NCBI RefSeq assembly: GCF_014191375.1
Contig: NZ_JACHWN010000003.1
Coordinates: 1 to 64,000 of the forward strand
DNA: 64,000 nt
Reading direction: 5' to 3'
Source of the DNA: Mesorhizobium sp. RMAD-H1
Lineage (GTDB): Bacteria > Pseudomonadota > Alphaproteobacteria > Rhizobiales > Rhizobiaceae
Shown: in pieces, positions 1-7,173 of the stretch
How positions within the stretch are numbered: position 1 is the first letter of the stretch
How the letters are laid out: every line of letters begins with the position of its first letter
Program-made: the position numbers and the translations under genes
The notes under the pieces: model-generated
Databases searched by the model: none
The model's input: only the letters and a program-made list of their open reading frames with translations
What the model was told of the DNA's origin: nothing

Positions 1-132
1 GACGCCAACTCAAATGGTGCAGGGGATAATAGCCAGACCACGCCCGACAAAAGCGGGCGCGTAGATTGCCCCGATGGACAGGGCACGACTACCGGGGGAA
101 CATCAGCCACCACGCCCGAAGGCTGTCGCTAA
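1..132 (+). CDS. 3' end of an unidentified Ser/Thr/Gly-rich protein (partial)
   Basis: Frame 1 is open from the first base to a TAA at 130-132. It encodes 43 residues rich in Gly, Thr, Ser and Asn, with two cysteines (a VDCPDG stretch and the terminal GCR). The even, low-complexity composition looks like the tail of a secreted or surface protein, but I recognise no family and the start lies outside the window. Could be chance; low confidence. Confidence 0.3.
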   Translation, partial: DANSNGAGDNSQTTPDKSGRVDCPDGQGTTTGGTSATTPEGCR

Positions 133-185
133 AAGGCCTCCAACGCAAAAAGCCCCGCGCGGCAAGGCAATCGGTGGCAACATCA

Positions 186-330
186 GGTGTCGATGACGGC
201 GAGATGATCAGCAACGCGGCCTATGCCGTGGGTTGCGAGAGCGTGTCGCAGTTCAGGCGCGAATATGGCCGCATGTTTGGCCTTTCGCCCGCGCGGGACA
301 TGAAGGCAGTCAAGGTGCGGATGCAGCGGT
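186..330 (+). pseudogene. AraC-family regulator, C-terminal HTH fragment
   Basis: The translated stretch reads NAAYAVGCESVSQFRREYGR followed by MFGLSPARD. This is the second helix-turn-helix and end of an AraC/XylS regulator of the AraC_N-containing group, where the usual text is AAYAVGYESVSQF-REY-RMFG-PPARD. No N-terminal domain precedes it and the frame runs on into unrelated sequence, so this is a relic. It lies directly upstream of the hydrolase at 508, which it may once have regulated. Confidence 0.6.
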
Positions 331-507
331 CGTCCGGCCTTGCTGCTACCGGCTTAATTGAGCGGCACACGCGCATTTACCGGCGCCTTTTCGGGAGATT
401 GTGGAATGCCCGTTTTCGATTCACAGCAGCCGCCTCACCGGCGGCGCGGCCTATGCCGTCGCGCCATCGCGACGTCATAAGCTGTACCTTTCAAAAGGAG
501 CAACCGC

Positions 508-1431
508 ATGACTCCGGATCAGATCGACCAGACACTGCAAAAACTGGCCGAGGGGTTCCGCACTTGGCCGCGTGCACCGATTCTGCATTGGCCTGACGAG
601 GAGGGCCTGGATTATGAGGATGTCTTCTTTGCGTCCGAGGATGGCACGCCCCTCGAGGGCTGGTTCATCCCGCGATCAGGCTCGGACAAGATCGTCATCG
701 CCAATCACCCGCGCTGGTTCAACCGGGCCGGGTTGCCTTCGCACATCGAGCCGTGGAAGTCGTTCGGCGCCTCCGCCGGCAACGACTTTGAAGTCAATTT
801 CGTCCCCGATTACAGGATCCTGCACGATGCAGGCTATAATGTGCTGGCCTATGACCTGCGCAATTTCGGGCAGAGCGGCGCTGCCAATGGCGGTGTCTTC
901 TCGGTAGGCCGCTACGAGTCCCGCGACGTGATCGGCTCGCTGAACTATATCCGCAGCCGACCGGACACGCGCGACATGACCATCGGCCTCTTCAGCCGCT
1001 GCGTCGGATGCAATGCCACGATGTTCGCGATGATGCGGCGCCCCGAAGCCTTCGAGGGCGTGCGCTGCATGGTCTCGCCGCAGCCGCTGTCGAGCGAGGT
1101 CGCGCTCCGGCGCGCGCTGGAGCGCTTTGGCATCCCGGACAGCTATATGGATGACCTGAACGAGCGGATACGCTTACAGACGAGCTTCACGATCGACCAG
1201 TTCTCGCCCGTGCCCTGGGCCAGGAGCGTGATGATCCCGACCTTTCTCTATCAGGTGCGCGATGACCTCTATACCAGGCCGGACGATATCCAGGCCATCT
1301 ACGACAACATGCCGATCACAGAAAAGAAATTGCACTGGATCGAGGGGACGACGCGGCGTTGGGACGGCTATACCTATTTCCAACGCGCGCCGGAGCAGAT
1401 GCTTGAATGGTTCGCCCGGTTCTTGGATTGA
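508..1431 (+). CDS. alpha/beta hydrolase with a probable cysteine nucleophile
   Basis: 307 residues, opened by an AAGGAG ribosome site 8 bases before the ATG. The fold is suggested by the oxyanion-side text KIVIANHPRW (about residues 61-70), the VLAYDLRNFGQSG strand-loop (112-124) and a nucleophile elbow near residues 163-167. The elbow reads S-R-C-V-G instead of the usual G-x-S-x-G, which puts Cys165 in the nucleophile position, as in dienelactone hydrolase. The acid and base are probably the Asp of VRDDLY and the His of KLHWIEG near the C-terminus. No signal peptide, so cytoplasmic. The substrate is unknown. The gene stands alone, downstream of an AraC relic and facing an Lrp gene. Confidence 0.8.
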   Translation: MTPDQIDQTLQKLAEGFRTWPRAPILHWPDEEGLDYEDVFFASEDGTPLEGWFIPRSGSDKIVIANHPRWFNRAGLPSHIEPWKSFGASAGNDFEVNFVPDYRILHDAGYNVLAYDLRNFGQSGAANGGVFSVGRYESRDVIGSLNYIRSRPDTRDMTIGLFSRCVGCNATMFAMMRRPEAFEGVRCMVSPQPLSSEVALRRALERFGIPDSYMDDLNERIRLQTSFTIDQFSPVPWARSVMIPTFLYQVRDDLYTRPDDIQAIYDNMPITEKKLHWIEGTTRRWDGYTYFQRAPEQMLEWFARFLD

Positions 1432-1578
1432 TACCTGAAAGCCGTCGATCGCCGTATCGCGTCGAAAAATAGTTCCCGTTGGCTTTGTCGCCGCGGCGAC
1501 GGTCAAGGATCGTCGCCATCCGAGCCGAAAATGTTCCCATACCTCCATTATCCCGTCAAGCTTTGTTGCGGAGCTTCA

Positions 1579-2046
1579 TCATTCGAGTGGCACGGCCGAG
1601 CCGCGTTTTAAGGTGCCCAGCGCCACCCGTGTGCGGAAACGGCGGATATTGGGGTTTTCGCTTACCAGGCGCTGCGTGAGCGCGTCGTAGTCCTTGATGT
1701 CGCGGGCGGCGACAACCAGCACGAAATCGCTGTCACCAGTAACATACCAGGCTTCCTGAACGGCGCCCTCGCGCTCGATCCAGCGTTTGAACGCCGCCAG
1801 CAGTTCCGGTCGTTCGCGCTCGACCTCGATATCGACGATCATGCTCAGCGGGTAGCCAGCAGCGCCTGGATCGACGATCGCAACCTCCGCCGTGATGGCG
1901 CCGCTATCGCGCAGACGCGCGATGCGCCGCTGGACGGCCGAAGGAGAAAGCCCGATTTCCGCGCCGATCTTTTCGGCGGGAGTGCGTGCATTCGCCTGCA
2001 GCACGTCGAGGAGTTTCCGGTCGATACGATCGAGTTCTTGCGGCAT
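1579..2046 (-). CDS. Lrp/AsnC-family transcriptional regulator
   Basis: 155 residues, the normal length of the family. An N-terminal winged HTH covers about residues 4-60 (IDRKLLDVLQANART, then IGLSPSAVQRRIARLRDSG). An AsnC ligand-binding domain follows, with AWYVTGDSDFVLVVAARD near residues 98-115. Such proteins form dimers to octamers and respond to an amino acid. The ATG is at 2046. Upstream on its own strand there is no gene to control except itself. A broken second copy of its HTH lies at 3763-3939, next to a PLP dehydratase gene. That suggests amino-acid catabolism as the ancestral target (inference). Confidence 0.9.
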   Translation of the reverse strand: MPQELDRIDRKLLDVLQANARTPAEKIGAEIGLSPSAVQRRIARLRDSGAITAEVAIVDPGAAGYPLSMIVDIEVERERPELLAAFKRWIEREGAVQEAWYVTGDSDFVLVVAARDIKDYDALTQRLVSENPNIRRFRTRVALGTLKRGSAVPLE

Positions 2047-2238
2047 TTACGTGCGACTCCCCTGACTTGCGCATCATTTCTCAATTTACTGCCGGTCAGG
2101 GGGAATTCCCGCCCGCCAAACATTATGTTGTCGGCTGCAGTCCCTTCGTGGCTATCCGGTTCGCGAAGTAGAGGCCTCCGCGCCTGTTCTGCTGCGGAGT
2201 GTTAAAGCTCGGCAAAAGGCGCCGCATCATCAAGCAAG

Positions 2239-2595
2239 TCACTCCGCAACATGCTGGTGTACCTGAAACGCTTCCCCCCAATCACGCAGGCTGATGAGCA
2301 CAGGCTCCAGGGTCCGTCCGAAGTCTGTCAGTTCGTACTCGACCTTTGGGGGGACCTCTGGGTAGACGATGCGCCGTATCACGCCGTCCGCTTCGAGCTC
2401 CCTAAGCTGAAGCGTGATCATTCGCGGTGTGGCGTTAGGCGTAAGACGGCACAACGCATTGAATCGCAGACGTCCGTCGAGGAGATGGAACACCAACACC
2501 GGCTTCCAGACTCCTCCCAGAACGCTCATCGTCGCTTCCACGGCACAGCCGGTTCGGGTCGCCCGCCGCCGCTCGTTCCTTTTGCTATCATTCAT
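2239..2595 (-). CDS. HxlR-type winged-helix regulator
   Basis: 118 residues covering one complete HxlR domain: CAVEATMSVLGGVWKPVLVFHL with the conserved W-K around residue 30, then RFNALCRLTPNATPRMITLQLRELEADGVI and a wing (PPKVEYELTDFGRTLEPVL). HxlR proteins often sense electrophiles or aldehydes through a cysteine; Cys17 precedes the first helix here. It is transcribed divergently from the oxidoreductase at 2684 with 88 bases between them, the classic regulator-target arrangement. It probably represses both genes (inference). Confidence 0.9.
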   Translation of the reverse strand: MNDSKRNERRRATRTGCAVEATMSVLGGVWKPVLVFHLLDGRLRFNALCRLTPNATPRMITLQLRELEADGVIRRIVYPEVPPKVEYELTDFGRTLEPVLISLRDWGEAFQVHQHVAE

Positions 2596-2598
2596 GAT

Positions 2599-2623
2599 AG
2601 TACATGTCCATTTTGTACGTACT
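2599..2623. promoter_or_regulatory. candidate HxlR operator
   Basis: AGTAC at 2599-2603 and GTACT at 2619-2623 form an inverted repeat with a further GTAC just before the second arm. It lies midway between the divergent hxlR-type gene and the oxidoreductase. The position is right for a shared operator; identity by sequence is weak. Confidence 0.35.
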
Positions 2624-2683
2624 TACCATATTCGCGATATCGTTCTACGTCTAGGTCGGATCAACGCACGAAAGGAATAGTCC

Positions 2684-3685
2684 ATGCGCGCTTACCGACT
2701 GGCAGGTCCTGCCGCTCCGCTGAACCTTGTTGAAATACCAGACCCAAAACCCGGGGCAGGGCAGGTGGTTGTGGATATCAAGGCGGCGACGCTGAACTAT
2801 CGCGATACGATTGTGCAGGAGGGTCGCTATAGCGACGGGCAGCGAGCCGAGCTGATTCCCCTCTCCGACGGTGCGGGGGTTATCTCCGCTGTTGGTGATG
2901 GCGTTCCACACGACAGGATCGGTGAACGCGTTGTAATCGGCTTCATGCCTAATTGGATCGAAGGACCGTTCTCGGCTGAAAAGCAGGCCGGCGCCCTCGG
3001 AGGTGGCTTCGTGGATGGTGTGCTGGCGGAACGCATAGCAGTTCCGGCCGACGGTGTTGTCAGAATACCAGACGACTGGAGCTATGAGGAGGCTGCGGCC
3101 TATCCCTGTGCCGGCGTCACTGCCTGGAACTGCTTGTTTGGCGGCCGCGGTATTCGCCCGGGTAGCACTGTCCTCCTCCAGGGCACTGGGGGTGTTTCGA
3201 CCTTCGCTCTCCAGTTTGCGCGCGCCGCCGGCGCACGTGTGATTGTCACGTCGAGTTCGGACGAGAAGCTCAGCGAGGCTCGCGCGCTCGGAGCCGAGGC
3301 CGCAATCAACTACAGAAACACGGCGGACTGGGGCACCGTCGCCGCCAAGACGTCAGGTGAGGAAGGCGTTGATCTTGTCGTCGAGGTTGGAGGTTCGGGT
3401 ACTCTCAATCAAGCACTCAGTGCAGTTCGTCGGGGCGGCGAGATCGCCCTTGTCGGCGTTCTCACAGGATTCAGCGGTGAGATCAACACGAGCGCGATTT
3501 TGATGAAGGGCGTGAATGTCCGCGGGGTATATGTCGGTTCGCTCGCCGACCTTCGGGAAGCTATGCGAAGTGGTGTTCGTCCGTTCGTACAAGAAATCTT
3601 TGCGTTTGAGCAGGCAAACCAGGCTTATGCGCGCCTTCGCAGCGGAGCGCATAGGGGCAAGATCGCGATCAGGGTGGCGGACTGA
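2684..3685 (+). CDS. NAD(P)-dependent medium-chain oxidoreductase, zinc-independent (quinone oxidoreductase-like)
   Basis: 333 residues of the MDR superfamily. The GroES-like N-terminal half includes AATLNYRDTIVQEGRY near residue 34. The Rossmann half carries the glycine motif in VLLQGTGGVSTFALQFARAAGARVIVTSSS around residues 163-190. The cysteine cluster of the structural zinc and the Cys/His catalytic zinc ligands are absent, so this is the quinone-oxidoreductase or zinc-free alcohol dehydrogenase type. Preceded by GAAAGGAATAGTCC. Divergent from an HxlR regulator, which fits a role in detoxifying reactive carbonyls or quinones (inference). The substrate is unknown. Confidence 0.88.
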   Translation: MRAYRLAGPAAPLNLVEIPDPKPGAGQVVVDIKAATLNYRDTIVQEGRYSDGQRAELIPLSDGAGVISAVGDGVPHDRIGERVVIGFMPNWIEGPFSAEKQAGALGGGFVDGVLAERIAVPADGVVRIPDDWSYEEAAAYPCAGVTAWNCLFGGRGIRPGSTVLLQGTGGVSTFALQFARAAGARVIVTSSSDEKLSEARALGAEAAINYRNTADWGTVAAKTSGEEGVDLVVEVGGSGTLNQALSAVRRGGEIALVGVLTGFSGEINTSAILMKGVNVRGVYVGSLADLREAMRSGVRPFVQEIFAFEQANQAYARLRSGAHRGKIAIRVAD

Positions 3686-3762
3686 CGTGCAAGACAGCGA
3701 ACTGCGCTGAACTTCAGTTGGAGATCAAGGTCTTTTCTGCCCAATCCTGTCGACAGTCACGG

Positions 3763-3939
3763 GACGCCAGTGACGATAGCGACCTCCGCCGTGATGGCGC
3801 CGCCTTCGTGCAGTTGCGCAACGCGCCGCTGTACGGCGGAGGGAGAAGGCCAGCTGGCGCCGATCATTTCCGCGGGAATGCGACGCATTCGCCTGCAGAT
3901 CGAAGAGTTTTCGATCATATCGTCGAGTTGTTGCGGAAT
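3763..3939 (-). pseudogene. Lrp/AsnC relic, N-terminal HTH only
   Basis: Read on the minus strand this gives PQQLDD.., RRIPAEMIGASWPSPSAVQRR and VAQLHEGGAITAEVAIV. It matches residues 2-60 of the intact Lrp at 1579-2046 almost motif by motif, and the DNA is also clearly similar. The position of the start codon reads ATT instead of ATG, there are small deletions in the first helix, and the ligand domain is missing. It sits divergently 54 bases from the dehydratase at 3993, the usual place for that gene's own regulator. Confidence 0.75.
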
Positions 3940-3992
3940 TCACGCACAAAAACCATCAATCGCGCATCCGTTTCGCGAGATGCACTCAAACT

Positions 3993-5015
3993 ATGGGAAA
4001 ATTCCCCGTTGCCAGAGGTTATGTTGTGAGCAGGACCACGAAGGATCCCCGGCTCATGTTACCCATCACCGTCGACGAGATCGAACAGGCGCGCCGCAGC
4101 ATCGATGCGGCCTTTCTCAATACGCCCTTAGCTGGCCACGTTCATCTCGATGACGTCCTCGGTTGCCGCTTTTCTGTCAAGGTGGAGACGCTCAATCCGA
4201 TCCGTTCCTTCAAGGGGCGCGGCACGGAAGCTTTCGCAGCGCTTAATGTCGGGCCGGAAGAGCGTTGTGTCTCGGCTTCGGCAGGCAATTTCGGACAAGG
4301 CCTGGCGCGCGCGCTTCTTCGGCGCGGGCATCCCTGCACCGTATTCGCGGCGACAACGGCCAATCCGGCAAAGGTCGAAACGCTCCGAAGGATAGGAGCT
4401 GAGGTCTACCTCAAGGGCGACGACTTCGATGCTGCCAAGGACGCCGCGCGATCGTTTGCAGCCGATCGCTGTCTGCGGTTCGTCGAGGATGGGGCGGAGC
4501 GTACTATTTCTGCAGGCGCCGGAACAATCGGTGTCGAAATGGCGGAACGACTCACGGATTTAGAGTCCGTGGTCGTGCCACTCGGCAACGGAGCACTTCT
4601 GGCAGGTGTCGGCGCGGCCATGCGTGTACTCGCGCCGAAGGTGGAAGTTCTCGCAGTGGTGGCGGAACGGGCCCCCTCGATGAAGCTGTCGCTGGAAGCC
4701 GGGAGAGTGATCGAGACGCAGGACGCCGGTACCATCGCAGATGGTATTGCCGTACGTTGCCCGATACCGGAAGCCCTTTCCATGCTGGAGGGCTGCTTCG
4801 ATGCCGTTTTGACCGTCAGCGATGAAGACATCCGCCGCGCCATGAGGCTGATGGTAGCTCATCTGGGGCTTGTCGCTGAGCCGGCGGGGGCTGTGGGACT
4901 GGCAGCCGTCCTCGCTTCGCCCGAGCGTTTCAGGGGCAGGCGCGTCGCCACCATTCTCACGGGCGGCAATATCGCGCCCGCCGATCTTGCGCGTGTGCTC
5001 GCGAATGTCGATTAG
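3993..5015 (+). CDS. PLP-dependent threonine/serine dehydratase family enzyme
   Basis: 340 residues of fold-type II PLP enzyme. The Schiff-base lysine lies in NPIRSFKGRGTEAFAAL near residue 69. The phosphate-binding glycine loop is PLGNGALLAGVG near residue 200. The family removes water and ammonia from hydroxy-amino acids such as threonine, serine or 3-hydroxyaspartate. A C-terminal ACT-like regulatory domain is absent, so it is the short catabolic type. The ATG at 3993 has little ribosome-site support. A GTG at 4026 preceded by AGAGG, or the ATG at 4056, are alternatives. A decayed Lrp gene lies divergently upstream, and a glutathione transferase gene follows after 10 bases, probably in the same operon. 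The exact substrate cannot be told. Confidence 0.85.
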   Translation: MGKFPVARGYVVSRTTKDPRLMLPITVDEIEQARRSIDAAFLNTPLAGHVHLDDVLGCRFSVKVETLNPIRSFKGRGTEAFAALNVGPEERCVSASAGNFGQGLARALLRRGHPCTVFAATTANPAKVETLRRIGAEVYLKGDDFDAAKDAARSFAADRCLRFVEDGAERTISAGAGTIGVEMAERLTDLESVVVPLGNGALLAGVGAAMRVLAPKVEVLAVVAERAPSMKLSLEAGRVIETQDAGTIADGIAVRCPIPEALSMLEGCFDAVLTVSDEDIRRAMRLMVAHLGLVAEPAGAVGLAAVLASPERFRGRRVATILTGGNIAPADLARVLANVD

Positions 5016-5025
5016 AGGACCGAAT

Positions 5026-5640
5026 ATGCAGCTGCTTTACCAAACGCATTCCCCCTACGCACGCAAGGTGCTGGTCTTCGCTCACGAGACGAAGCTTCTC
5101 CCGCAGCTCGATGTCGTGCACCACGAGACCAGTCCGACGCGCCAAAACGAGATGGTCTACCGGTACAACCCGCTCGGGAAGGTGCCTGTGCTGATCTGCG
5201 AGGATGGCTTGGCACTGTTCGATTCCGTGGTCATCTGCGACCATCTGGATAGCCTCCACGCCGGGCCCAAGCTCATCCCGGCGCAGGGACCGGAACGCTG
5301 GGAGACCCTACGCCTTCAAGCGCTGGCACAAGGAATCTGTGACGCGGGCATCCTGTTGCGCTGGGAGACGGAACGGCGGCCGCCCGCACTGCGCTACGCT
5401 GCACTTGCAGACGGACAGGCACAGAAGCTCGCCGAGGCCTATGCTTTCGTCGAACAGAGCATCGCGCTGGAGGCTAGTATAACTGTCGGACACATCGCGC
5501 TTGCAACTGCGCTCGATTGGATTGTCTTTCGCCAACTCCCAGGTTTCGAGCGCCATTCGAAACTTACGGCCTGGTATAGCGACTTCATTGCCCGGCCGTC
5601 GATGCGCGCCACGCAATACACCGGAAAGACATATGACTAA
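5026..5640 (+). CDS. glutathione S-transferase family protein
   Basis: 204 residues. The N-terminal thioredoxin-like domain starts MQLLYQTHSPYARKVLVFAH, with the S-P-Y-A-R pattern typical of bacterial GSTs, then the cis-proline loop GKVPVLICEDG and the glutathione-binding DS pair (LFDSVVICDHLD) near residue 64. An all-helical C-terminal domain follows. The ATG at 5026 is preceded by AGAGGACC and lies 10 bases after the dehydratase stop, so the two are probably co-transcribed. Role probably conjugation or thiol chemistry on a small molecule; substrate unknown. Confidence 0.88.
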   Translation: MQLLYQTHSPYARKVLVFAHETKLLPQLDVVHHETSPTRQNEMVYRYNPLGKVPVLICEDGLALFDSVVICDHLDSLHAGPKLIPAQGPERWETLRLQALAQGICDAGILLRWETERRPPALRYAALADGQAQKLAEAYAFVEQSIALEASITVGHIALATALDWIVFRQLPGFERHSKLTAWYSDFIARPSMRATQYTGKTYD

Positions 5641-6061
5641 TCTCCAGATCGGGAGCCGGAACCGTCAGAGCTGCAGCGAAATCGTCCAAACCATTTATCG
5701 AAGGCAACACACACGTTTCCGAACGTCTTTACCGATAGCCGTGGCACTTTTCGGACCTGCCAAAACCACTGTGGAGCGCTGAAGCTCCGGACCACGCGGC
5801 ACGGCTCCAACGACGCTGGAATATGGTTGCGGCATGGTGGTGAACCGCTATGCTAATGCCGATTGAAGTGGAGGGACATTCTGGCCGGAAAACCCAAGCG
5901 GAGGGATCGCACAGACGCAGGCGCTTTACAGCTGGATGCCCTCTGTCGCTCATGCCGATGAGCCAGGACATTCAATCCGCACCAACAGCCGATCCGCATC
6001 GTCGCGAACTGCCCCTCCATGATATGCTCAAACCAGACATCATCATCCGAGAGTCGCTGAG
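5641..6061. other. gap without a recognisable gene
   Basis: About 420 bases between two GST genes. Short open frames exist on both strands but none resembles a known protein or has a convincing ribosome site. Nothing further seen. Confidence 0.5.
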
Positions 6062-6709
6062 ATGAAACTATACTTCAGCCGGAATCCCAATCCACGCCTC
6101 GCCGTTGCTGTGGCCCGCTATTTGAATGCGGAGCTGGAGTTCGAATTCGCTTCACCACGTGCGCCCGGGCAAGCCGACCGGTACCGCTCGCTGAACCCTA
6201 ATCTTCTGCTGCCCGTTCTGGAATGTTCCGGAAAGCCGCTTTGGGAAGCAGATGCTATCGCTTGCCGGCTCTCCCGCGACGCGCGCTCAGACTTTTGGCG
6301 TACCGGCGACGAGGAACCCGAGATGATCCGATGGGTCAGCTGGGGCAAAGAGAATTTCGTAAGAGCATGCGATATCGTACATTTTGAGCGCGGCACCAAG
6401 CAGCGGTACAAGATTGGTCCCGTGGACCCGGTGAAGGTCTCGGAGGGCTTAAACCAGTTTCATAAAGCTGCTGAGATCCTGGATGCTGAATTTTCGACGC
6501 GAGCGTGGTTGGTGGGTGACACCATCTCGTTTGCCGATTTTAGAATGGCTACAATTCTGCCCTTTAACGATGCGGCGCTGCTGCCAATCGGCGATTATCC
6601 CTTCCTATACCGATGGTACCAGCAGCTTGAGGGCATGGAGGCCTGGAGCAATCCATTCCAGGGGCTGAGCGCGCCTGAATTGCCACCCATCGCAGCCGAG
6701 TTTCCATAA
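6062..6709 (+). CDS. second glutathione S-transferase-like protein
   Basis: 215 residues. The N-terminal half MKLYFSRNPNPRLAVAVARY and LNPNLLLPVLECSGKPLWEADAIACRLS has the thioredoxin-fold layout of GSTs with the LPVL cis-proline turn. The Glu-Ala-Asp at the glutathione gamma-glutamyl site replaces the usual Glu-Ser. The C-terminal helical domain includes WLVGDTISFADFRMATIL near residue 155, matching the conserved GST motif D-x-S-x-A-D. It is only distantly similar to the GST at 5026, so this is not a recent duplication. Probably glutathione-dependent, substrate unknown. Confidence 0.8.
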   Translation: MKLYFSRNPNPRLAVAVARYLNAELEFEFASPRAPGQADRYRSLNPNLLLPVLECSGKPLWEADAIACRLSRDARSDFWRTGDEEPEMIRWVSWGKENFVRACDIVHFERGTKQRYKIGPVDPVKVSEGLNQFHKAAEILDAEFSTRAWLVGDTISFADFRMATILPFNDAALLPIGDYPFLYRWYQQLEGMEAWSNPFQGLSAPELPPIAAEFP

Positions 6710-6780
6710 TATATAGAGGATTGCGCGCGGCCTGTGATGGAGGGCGGCCGCGTGGGGTTTGAACGTTCGAAAGAGAGTTC

Positions 6781-6999
6781 GTGTACCCGATCCCGAGCCA
6801 GGGATCCGGTGTTGCTTACACCATCGCTCCAGAACCTGCGACCGCCGAAGAACGAAAATACCCTGCCATCGGGCGCTTCAACGTGGACCGGGGTGCTGCA
6901 TTTGCCACCAGCGATACGATCTCCTACGGCCAGTTGGCGGAACTGGTCGAACGGGTGACTGGCCGCGAGTTTGAGAAGACCGAATGGACCTTGTTGTAA
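6781..6999 (+). pseudogene. NmrA-like NAD(P)-binding oxidoreductase fragment
   Basis: The stretch FNVDRGAAFATSDTISYGQL followed by AELVERVTGREFE looks like the C-terminal third of an NmrA or aromatic-alcohol-reductase-type protein, where a 'gd-vSyg-LA-ive-vtGr' block is usual. No Rossmann glycine motif precedes it and the frame ends soon after. Treated as a relic. The rest of 6710-7100 holds nothing I recognise. Confidence 0.45.
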
Positions 7000-7103
7000 G
7001 CTGATCTGGGCAGCAGCGCCAAGCGGCGTCCTGTTCATCGGTGCGCGCCTCACACGCGGGCACCGACATCCCCTTGAGGGAGTTTGCGTCCATACTTGCA
7101 TTT

Positions 7104-7135
7104 TGTAATCTTATAACATATCGAAACGTTATAAC
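7104..7135. promoter_or_regulatory. candidate Zur boxes before the TonB receptor/chelatase operon
   Basis: GTAAT-CTT-ATAAC at 7105-7117 and GTTATAAC at 7128-7135 lie 40-70 bases upstream of the receptor start. The first has the same 5-3-5 palindromic form (GTWAY-N3-RTWAC) as the two sites in the zur-znuC divergent region (14988-15029). Zur identity is inferred from this match and from the neighbouring zinc genes. Confidence 0.55.
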
Positions 7136-7173
7136 GGCAAGGCTGGCGATCCGGAGTGGGGAAGGGGGCGTTG

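Noticed and set aside
7104-7173. Iron box before the first TonB receptor
   Set aside because: No TGA-N9-TCA is present between the palindromes and the start; the palindromes match the zur-znuC form instead.
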